Below are positions 57,901-64,000 of a DNA stretch of 64,000 nucleotides, piece by piece. The DNA is from Arenicola marina (lineage: Eukaryota > Annelida > Polychaeta > Arenicolidae). Position 1 is the first letter of the stretch. Each line of letters opens with the position of its first letter. The stretch covers positions 47,113,670 to 47,177,669 of the forward strand of contig OZ025248.1 of the NCBI GenBank assembly GCA_964019135.1, written 5' to 3'. Under the pieces are notes generated by a model. The model made no database searches, was not told where the DNA came from, and was given only the letters and a program-made list of their open reading frames with translations. The translations under genes were made by a program, and so were the position numbers.

Positions 57901-58418
57901 GGTCGTTTGACAGATGCAGCAACCTTTTACTTCCCACAATCACCCATTTAAACACTCAAGTACATTTTGGTACACCCGTTGCAAGGTTCACTTCGAAAGG
58001 CTAACATCGACTACTTAGCAGTGGCGGATCCAGAGGGGGCGTAGGCGGTATCCCCCCCCCCCCCGTTTCAAATACGTGTTACTTTTTTTACAAAAGTAAT
58101 TACATTACATTTGCGCCAGCAGCTAGTTTTGGACATTGAACTGAAATAATAAATTCAACTCCAGGATATATTTACGAATGACTAGATTCTTTGGTGAAGT
58201 GATTTCATTCGTTATTATGAATACGTTATTCGGTTAGCCTAATGTACGTCAAATGAGCCACTACTGCCAACAAAATGGCTAAAGTTTGTGTTAGAAAGTA
58301 AAATTAAGGTTTGGTTGGGTTAAAGATTACCTGGCTCTGCTTGAGCGGTGATCACGTGACCTTGCCAGACCAGCACCAGCAGGAAAAGCAGCCCTCGTCG
58401 AGAGCAGACCGCGGCCAT
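46017..58418 (-). CDS. Chimeric adhesion-type receptor: CTLD - CUB-like - CTLD - LDLa x6 - LRR - rhodopsin-like 7TM (GRL101-like)
   Basis: Six exons are proposed: 58,331-58,418; 57,156-57,461; 54,538-54,702; 52,183-52,338; 49,139-52,095; 46,017-48,953. All phases fit (1,1,1,1,0) and the sum is 6,609 nt, about 2,202 residues. The order is a signal peptide (about 1-27), C-type lectin 1 (exons 2-3), a Cys-rich module (exon 4), a long exon with at least one clear CUB domain (about 460-570) and CUB-like modules, C-type lectin 2 split across exons 5/6, six LDLa repeats, about six LRRs, then 7TM. The 7TM part resembles Lymnaea GRL101 and relaxin-receptor relatives; the lectin/CUB ectodomain is additional. 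It is likely a plasma-membrane receptor with a large ligand-binding ectodomain; the ligand is unknown. Exon junctions 1/2, 2/3 and 4/5 are the least certain. Confidence 0.75.
49139..52095 (-). CDS. Receptor exon 5: CUB-like modules and first half of C-type lectin 2
   Basis: One uninterrupted open exon of 2,957 bp. It starts with a possible lectin-like end (SNGICFVNDQSGFG ... CNFVIFEIC) and an acidic DDDDDD stretch. A clear CUB domain follows (WFLNVPFASGVNITFEEF ... YGDYVVIFEQ ... GRFCG), then divergent CUB-like segments. It ends with the first half of a C-type lectin (SYTIYTNYTTRGEW ... WERARTYCEENGRGRLLEL ... FIGLRSDK). Several N-glycosylation sites are visible. Donor AAG|gtcagc is not canonical in position 3, but the join to exon 6 completes the lectin fold exactly. 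The acceptor has a poor pyrimidine tract. Confidence 0.78.
52183..52338 (-). CDS. Receptor exon 4: Cys-rich module
   Basis: The exon has 156 bp, with acceptor acacgcttcag and donor gtaagt (strong), phase 1 to phase 1. It encodes SSPCKKTCPKDYSVDMTC, then GQCTDIIWTC. I do not recognise the domain; the cysteine density suggests a disulphide-bonded extracellular module. Confidence 0.6.
52339..54537. other. Receptor intron between exons 3 and 4
   Basis: A 2.2-kb intron by prediction. It contains the minisatellite at 53,640-54,310 and a poly-G run near 52,860. I see no other exon with lectin or CUB features. Confidence 0.5.
53640..54310. repeat. 27-28-bp minisatellite in receptor intron
   Basis: The unit is built on ccaacataatcaatatggaa plus agcctgt, about 24 copies, with frequent variants (catagtcaatatgg, catctcc). 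Blocks of several units recur, for example near 53,880 and 54,070. Confidence 0.9.
54538..54702 (-). CDS. Receptor exon 3: second half of C-type lectin domain 1
   Basis: The exon has 165 bp, with acceptor ctgctttag and donor GAAG|gtgaga, phase 1 to phase 1. It encodes GCASVLLAITDEEEGIAASI, then DCDNEMEGWSYLCELN. The spaced cysteines and terminal YLCE-like motif close a C-type lectin domain. WND-type calcium-binding residues are not evident. Confidence 0.65.
55128..55457 (-). mobile_element. LINE C-terminal fossil (zf-RVT-like region)
   Basis: The open stretch reads MWNALTKWRHSATYDTL, KKIILGSYDKPVDSTNSAFL and LAKYYIHVCKCKSEP. It matches the pattern W..l...-iiLG-...N..llLaKyyI..cK that closes many L1/Tx1-like reverse transcriptases. 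Only this 3' piece is left. The family level is an inference from motif pattern. Confidence 0.6.
55465..55752. mobile_element. Small foldback/MITE-like element (about 288 bp)
   Basis: The ends caatctccgggatataccg and cggtatatcccgggattg are inverted repeats. Similarity continues inward: gctcattttttagctttgct faces the complement of agcaaaaggaaaaacgaata. No target duplication is clear. It carries no protein. Confidence 0.65.
56385..57105. mobile_element. Large foldback element (about 720 bp)
   Basis: Long arms match in inverted orientation: the stretch from about 56,440 to 56,708 faces that from about 56,755 to 57,045 (for example acttcgatgaatgattgtcg with cgacaatcattcatcgaag). Arms are about 75-90% alike around a loop at about 56,710-56,752. 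Each outer end folds into its own small hairpin (cccttctg...cagaagg on the left, gcatggccct...agggccatgc on the right). I see no transposase and no clear target duplication. Confidence 0.7.
57156..57461 (-). CDS. Receptor exon 2: first half of C-type lectin domain 1
   Basis: The acceptor is ttgctacag, phase 1, and the exon has 306 bp. It encodes WILAAKFCVEDHGAQLAVL, ETPEEEEAILDML and VWIGTRTTGWSGW, the alpha-helix/beta-strand pattern of a C-type lectin fold. The phase-1 donor (gttagg) is weak, and a nearby gtgtgt would be phase 0. Phase fit to exon 3 decides for gttagg. Confidence 0.72.
57462..58330. other. Receptor intron 1
   Basis: A minus-strand stretch at about 57,655-57,807 is open, bounded by an acceptor-like cacacacgcag and donor-like gtaggt, and reads VVIIESYDVAPKAHVFNLVE. 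Its phase does not fit exon 1 directly and I do not recognise a domain, so it is noted only as a possible extra exon. Poly-G and poly-C runs occur near 57,855 and 58,052. Confidence 0.35.
58331..58418 (-). CDS. Receptor exon 1: signal peptide
   Basis: The exon starts with ATG at 58,418 and encodes MAAVCSRRGLLFLLVLVWQG then HVITAQAEP. This is a classic signal peptide with a hydrophobic core and an ITAQA-type cleavage region. The donor is CCAG|gtaatc in phase 1. The start codon lies inside a degenerate first monomer of the 59-bp satellite. Confidence 0.72.
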
Positions 58419-58419
58419 A

Positions 58420-61400
58420 TTAAATGTTCGTAATGGCGGGGCCGCGTCAAACCTTCCTGATAGCGGACCGCGGTAACACTGGGCGATAGTAATGGCAGGG
58501 CCACGTCAAACCTTCCTGATAGCGGACCGCGGTAACACTGGACGCTAGTAATGGCGGGGCCACGTCAAACCTTCCTGATAGCGGACCGCAGTAACACCGG
58601 ACGCTAGTAATGGCGGGGCCACGTCAAACCTTCCTGATAGCGGACCGCGGTAACACTGGACGCCAGTAATGGCGGGGCCACGTCAAACCTTCCTTTTAGC
58701 GGACCGCGGTAATACTGGACGCTAGTAATGGCGGGGCCACGTCAAACCTTCCTGATAGCGGACCGCCGTAACACTGGACGCTAGTAACGGCAGGGCCACG
58801 TCAAACCTTCCTGATAGCGGACCGCGGTAACACTGGACGCTAGTAATGGCGGGGCCACGTCAAACCTTCCTGATAGCGGACCGCGGTAATACTGGACGCT
58901 AGTAATGGCGGGGCCGCGTCAAACCTTCCTGATAGCGGACCGCGGTAACACTGGACGCTAGTAATGGCGGGGCCGCGTCAAACCTTCCTGATAGCGGACC
59001 GCGGTAATACTGGACGCTAGTAATGGCGGGGCCGCGTCAAACCTTCCTGATAGCGGACCGCGGTAATACTGGACGCTAGTAATGGCGGGGCCGCGTCAAA
59101 CCTTCCTGATAGCGGACCGCTGTAACACTGGACGCTAGTAACGGCAGGGCCACGTCAAACCTTCCTGATAGCGGACCGCGGTAACACTGGACGCTAGTAA
59201 TGGCGAGGCCACGTCAAACCTTCCTGATAGCGGACCGCGGTAACACTGGACGCTAGTAATGGCGGGGCCACGTCAAACCTTCCTGATAGCGGACCGCTGT
59301 AACACTGGACGCTAGTAATGGCGGGGCCGCGTCAAACCTTCCTGATAGCGGACCGCGGTAACACTGGACGCTAGTAACGGCAGGGCCACGTCAAACCTTT
59401 CTGATAGCGGACCGCGGTAACACCGGACGCTAGTAATGGCGGGGCCACGTCAAACCTTTCTGATAGCGGACCGCGGTAACACCGGACGCTAGTAATGGCG
59501 GGGCCACGTCAAACCTTCCTGATAGCGGACCGCGGTAACACTGGGCGCTAGTAATGGCGGCGCCACGTCAAACCTTCCTGATAGCGGACCGCGGTAACAC
59601 TGGACGCTAGTAATGGCGGGGCCAGGTCAAACCTTCCTGATAGCGGACCGCGGTAACACTGGACGCTAGTAATGGCGGGGCCACGTCAAACCTTCCTGAT
59701 AGCGGACCGCGGTAACACTGGGCGCTAGTAATGGCGGGGCCGCGTCAAACCTTCCTGATAGCGGACCGCGGTAACACTGGACGCTAGTAATGGCGGGGCC
59801 ACGTCAAACCTTCCTGATAGCGGACCGCGGTAATACTGGACGCTAGTAATGGCGGGGCCGCGTCAAACCTTCCTGATAGCGGACCGCGGTAACACTGGAC
59901 GCTAGTAATGGCGGGGCCGCGTCAAACCTTCCTGATAGCGGACCGCGGTAATACTGGACGCTAGTAATGGCGGGGCCGCGTCAAACCTTCCTGATAGCGG
60001 ACCGCGGTAATACTGGACGCTAGTAATGGCGGGGCCGCGTCAAACCTTCCTGATAGCGGACCGCTGTAACACTGGACGCTAGTAACGGCAGGGCCACGTC
60101 AAACCTTCCTGATAGCGGACCGCGGTAACACTGGACGCTAGTAATGGCGGGGCCACGTCAAACCTTCCTGATAGCGGACCGCGGTAACACTGGACGCTAG
60201 TAATGGCGGGGCCACGTCAAACCTTCCTGATAGCGGACCGCTGTAACACTGGACGCTAGTAATGGCGGGGCCGCGTCAAACCTTCCTGATAGCGGACCGC
60301 GGTAACACTGGACGCTAGTAACGGCAGGGCCACGTCAAACCTTTCTGATAGCGGACCGCGGTAACACCGGACGCTAGTAATGGCGGGGCCACGTCAAACC
60401 TTTCTGATAGCGGACCGCGGTAACACCGGACGCTAGTAATGGCGGGGCCACGTCAAACCTTCCTGATAGCGGACCGCGGTAACACTGGGCGCTAGTAATG
60501 GCGGCGCCACGTCAAACCTTCCTGATAGCGGACCGCGGTAACACTGGACGGTAGTAATGGCGGGGCCACGTCAAACCTTCCTGATAGCGGACCGCGGTAA
60601 CACTGGACGGTAGTAATGGCGGGGCCACGTCAAACCTTCCTGATAGCGGACCGCGGTAACACTGGGCGCTAGTAATGGCGGGGCCGCGTCAAACCTTCCT
60701 GATAGCGGACCGCGGTAACACCGGACGCTAGTAATGGCGGGGCCACGTCAAACCTTCCTGATAGCGGACCGCGGTAACACTGGACGCCAGTAATGGCGGC
60801 GCCACGTCAAACCTTCCTGATAGCGGACCGCGGTAACACCGGACGCCAGTAATGGCGGGGCCACGTCAAACCTTCCTGATAGCGGACCGCGGTAACACTG
60901 GGCGCTAGTAATGGCGGGGCCACGTCAAACCTTCCTGATAGCGGACCGCGGTAACACTGGACGCTAGTAATGGCGGGGCCGCCTCAAACCTTCCTGATAG
61001 CGGACCGCGGTAACACTGGACGCTAGTAATGGCGGCGCCACGTCAAACCTTCCTGATAGCGGACCGCGGTAACACTGGACGCCAGTAATGGCGGGGCCAC
61101 GTCAAACCTTCCTGATAGCGGACCGCGGTAACACTGGACGCTAGTAATGGCGGGGCCGCGTCAAACCTTCCTGATAGCGGACCGCGGTAATACTGGACGC
61201 TAGTAATGGCGGGGCCGCGTCAAACCTTCCTGATAGCGGACCGCGGTAATACTGGACGCTAGTAATGGCGGGGCCACGTCAAACCTTCCTGATAGCGGAC
61301 CGCTGTAACACTGGACGCTAGTAACGGCAGGGCCACGTCAAACCTTCCTGATAGCGGACCGCGGTAATACTGGACGCTAGTAATGGCGGGGCCGCGTCAA

Positions 61401-64000
61401 ACCTTCCTGATAGCAGACCGCGGTAACACTGGACGCTAGTAACGGCAGGGCCACGTCAAACCTTCCTGATAGCGGACCGCGGTAACACTGGACGCTAGGA
61501 ATGGCGGGGCCACGTCAAAACTTCCTGATAGCGGACCGCGGTAACACTGGGCGCTAGTAATGGCGGGGCCACGTCAAACCTTCCTGATAGCGGACCGCGG
61601 TAACACTGAACGCTAGTAACGGCAGGGCCACGTCAAACCTTCCTGATAGCAGACCGCGGTAACACTGGACGCTAGTAACGGCAGGGCCACGTCAAACCTT
61701 CCTGATAGCGGACCGCGGTAACACTGGACGCTAGTAATGGCGGGGCCGCGTCAAACCTTCCTGATAGCGGACCGCGGTAATACTGGACGCTAGTAATGGC
61801 GGAGCCGCGTCAAACCTTCCTGATAGCGGACCGCGGTAATACTGGACGCTAGTAATGGCGGGGCCGCGTCAAACCTTCCTGATAGCGGACCGCTGTAACA
61901 CTGGACGCTAGTAACGGCAGGGCCACGTCAAACCTTCCTGATAGCGGACCGCGGTAACACTGGACGCTAGTAATGGCGGGGCCACGTCAAACCTTCCTGA
62001 TAGCGGACCGCGGTAACACTGGACGCTAGTAATGGCGGGGCCACGTCAAACCTTCCTGATAGCGGACCGCTGTAACACTGGACGCTAGTAATGGCGGGGC
62101 CGCGTCAAACCTTCCTGATAGCGGACCGCGGTAACACTGGACGCTAGTAACGGCAGGGCCACGTCAAACCTTTCTGATAGCGGACCGCGGTAACACCGGA
62201 CGCTAGTAATGGCGGGGCCACGTCAAACCTTTCTGATAGCGGACCGCGGTAACACCGGACGCTAGTAATGGCGGGGCCACGTCAAACCTTCCTGATAGCG
62301 GACCGCGGTAACACTGGGCGCTAGTAATGGCGGCGCCACGTCAAACCTTCCTGATAGCGGACCGCGGTAACACTGGACGGTAGTAATGGCGGGGCCACGT
62401 CAAACCTTCCTGATAGCGGACCGCGGTAACACTGGACGGTAGTAATGGCGGGGCCACGTCAAACCTTCCTGATAGCGGACCGCGGTAACACTGGGCGCTA
62501 GTAATGGCGGGGCCGCGTCAAACCTTCCTGATAGCGGACCGCGGTAACACCGGACGCTAGTAATGGCGGGGCCACGTCAAACCTTCCTGATAGCGGACCG
62601 CGGTAACACTGGACGCCAGTAATGGCGGCGCCACGTCAAACCTTCCTGATAGCGGACCGCGGTAACACCGGACGCCAGTAATGGCGGGGCCACGTCAAAC
62701 CTTCCTGATAGCGGACCGCGGTAACACTGGGCGCTAGTAATGGCGGGGCCACGTCAAACCTTCCTGATAGCGGACCGCGGTAACACTGGACGCTAGTAAT
62801 GGCGGGGCCGCCTCAAACCTTCCTGATAGCGGACCGCGGTAACACTGGACGCTAGTAATGGCGGCGCCACGTCAAACCTTCCTGATAGCGGACCGCGGTA
62901 ACACTGGACGCCAGTAATGGCGGGGCCACGTCAAACCTTCCTGATAGCGGACCGCGGTAACACTGGACGCTAGTAATGGCGGGGCCGCGTCAAACCTTCC
63001 TGATAGCGGACCGCGGTAATACTGGACGCTAGTAATGGCGGGGCCGCGTCAAACCTTCCTGATAGCGGACCGCGGTAATACTGGACGCTAGTAATGGCGG
63101 GGCCACGTCAAACCTTCCTGATAGCGGACCGCTGTAACACTGGACGCTAGTAACGGCAGGGCCACGTCAAACCTTCCTGATAGCGGACCGCGGTAATACT
63201 GGACGCTAGTAATGGCGGGGCCGCGTCAAACCTTCCTGATAGCAGACCGCGGTAACACTGGACGCTAGTAACGGCAGGGCCACGTCAAACCTTCCTGATA
63301 GCGGACCGCGGTAACACTGGACGCTAGGAATGGCGGGGCCACGTCAAAACTTCCTGATAGCGGACCGCGGTAACACTGGGCGCTAGTAATGGCGGGGCCA
63401 CGTCAAACCTTCCTGATAGCGGACCGCGGTAACACTGAACGCTAGTAACGGCAGGGCCACGTCAAACCTTCCTGATAGCGGACCGCGGTAACACTGGACG
63501 CCAGTAATGGCAGGGCCACGTCAAACCTTCCTGATAGCGGACCGCTGTAATACTGGGCGCTAGTAATGGCAGGGCCACGTCAAACCTTCCTGATAGCGGA
63601 CCGCGGTAACACTGGACGCTAGTAACGGCAGGACCACGTCAAACCTTCCTGATAGCGGACCGCGGTAATACTGGGCGCTAGTAATGGCGGGGCCACGTCA
63701 AACCTTCCTTTTAGCGAACCGCGGTAACACTGGACGCTAGTAATGGCGGGGCCGCGTCAAACCTTCCTGATAGCGGACCGCGGTAACACTGGACGCTAGT
63801 AACGGCGGCGCCACGTCAAACCTTCCTGATAGCGGACCGCGGTAACACTGGACGCTAGTAATGGCGGCGCCACGTCAAACCTTCCTGATAGCGGACCGCG
63901 GTAATACTGGGCGCTAGTAATGGCAGGGCCACGTCAAACCTTCCTGATAGCGGACCGCGGTAACACTGGACGCTAGTAACGGCAGGACCACGTCAAACCT
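58420..64000. repeat. 59-bp satellite array (about 94 monomers, continues past the window)
   Basis: The monomer is taatggcggggccacgtcaa, accttcctgatagcggaccg, cggtaacactggacgctag. Variants are few and recurrent (ccacg/ccgcg, gtaac/gtaat, atggcgg/acggcag, ctgggcg). Each monomer holds the 8-bp palindrome accgcggt. Diagnostic variants recur 1,829 bp apart (31 monomers): gccgcctcaaacc at 60,979 and 62,808; gctaggaatgg at 61,494 and 63,323. A 16-monomer spacing (944 bp) is also visible for gctgtaac (59,119 and 60,063). Confidence 0.96.

Noticed and set aside
57644-57955. An extra receptor exon in intron 1
   Set aside because: It has splice-like borders and an open frame, but the phase does not match exon 1 and I see no recognisable domain. 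It is kept only as a possibility.

Overview
The window looks like nuclear DNA of a non-vertebrate bilaterian animal. Genes are split by GT-AG introns. The predicted proteins carry animal domains (C-type lectin, CUB, LDL-receptor class A, leucine-rich repeats, rhodopsin-like 7TM, GMC oxidoreductase). The non-coding DNA is full of minisatellites, foldback elements and LINE/SINE debris. A lancelet or a lophotrochozoan would fit; the sequence alone does not decide.

Left part (1-13,010): a 5.7-kb array of a 21-bp repeat (961-6,715). It is followed on the minus strand by a multi-exon gene for a membrane-anchored protein with a YccV/HspQ-type (hemimethylated-DNA-binding-like) domain (7,090-13,004). 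Its introns hold a 34-bp and a 50-bp minisatellite. Its domain is completed by either of two tandem 111-bp exons, which look mutually exclusive.

Middle-left (13,010-18,775): gene-poor DNA with short tandem repeats, a 57-bp palindrome and homopolymer runs.

Centre (18,776-48,968): three head-to-tail copies of a 9.4-10.5 kb segment. Each copy holds a LINE reverse-transcriptase fossil split by a SINE-like sequence, which is itself split by a TA-flanked inverted-repeat element. Each also holds an intact, intronless-looking GMC oxidoreductase (plus strand) and, convergent to it, the last exon of an LDLa-LRR 7TM receptor (minus strand). The oxidoreductase is open in all three units. The receptor exon is intact only in unit 3, where it still joins its upstream exons; in units 1 and 2 it is a pseudogene. 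Units also differ by private insertions: a Helentron-like element in unit 1 and a 938-bp foldback element with TTA target duplication in unit 3.

Right part (48,969-58,418): the upstream exons of the receptor gene. Six phase-compatible exons give a predicted protein of about 2,202 residues: signal peptide, C-type lectin, Cys-rich module, CUB-like modules, a second C-type lectin, six LDLa repeats, LRRs and 7TM. Introns carry a 27-bp minisatellite, foldback elements and a LINE fossil.

Far right (58,420-64,000 and beyond): a 59-bp satellite with a 31-monomer higher-order period. Its edge monomer overlaps the receptor's start codon, so the satellite may have grown out of the 5' end of the gene.

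No viral or LTR element and no RNA gene was recognised.
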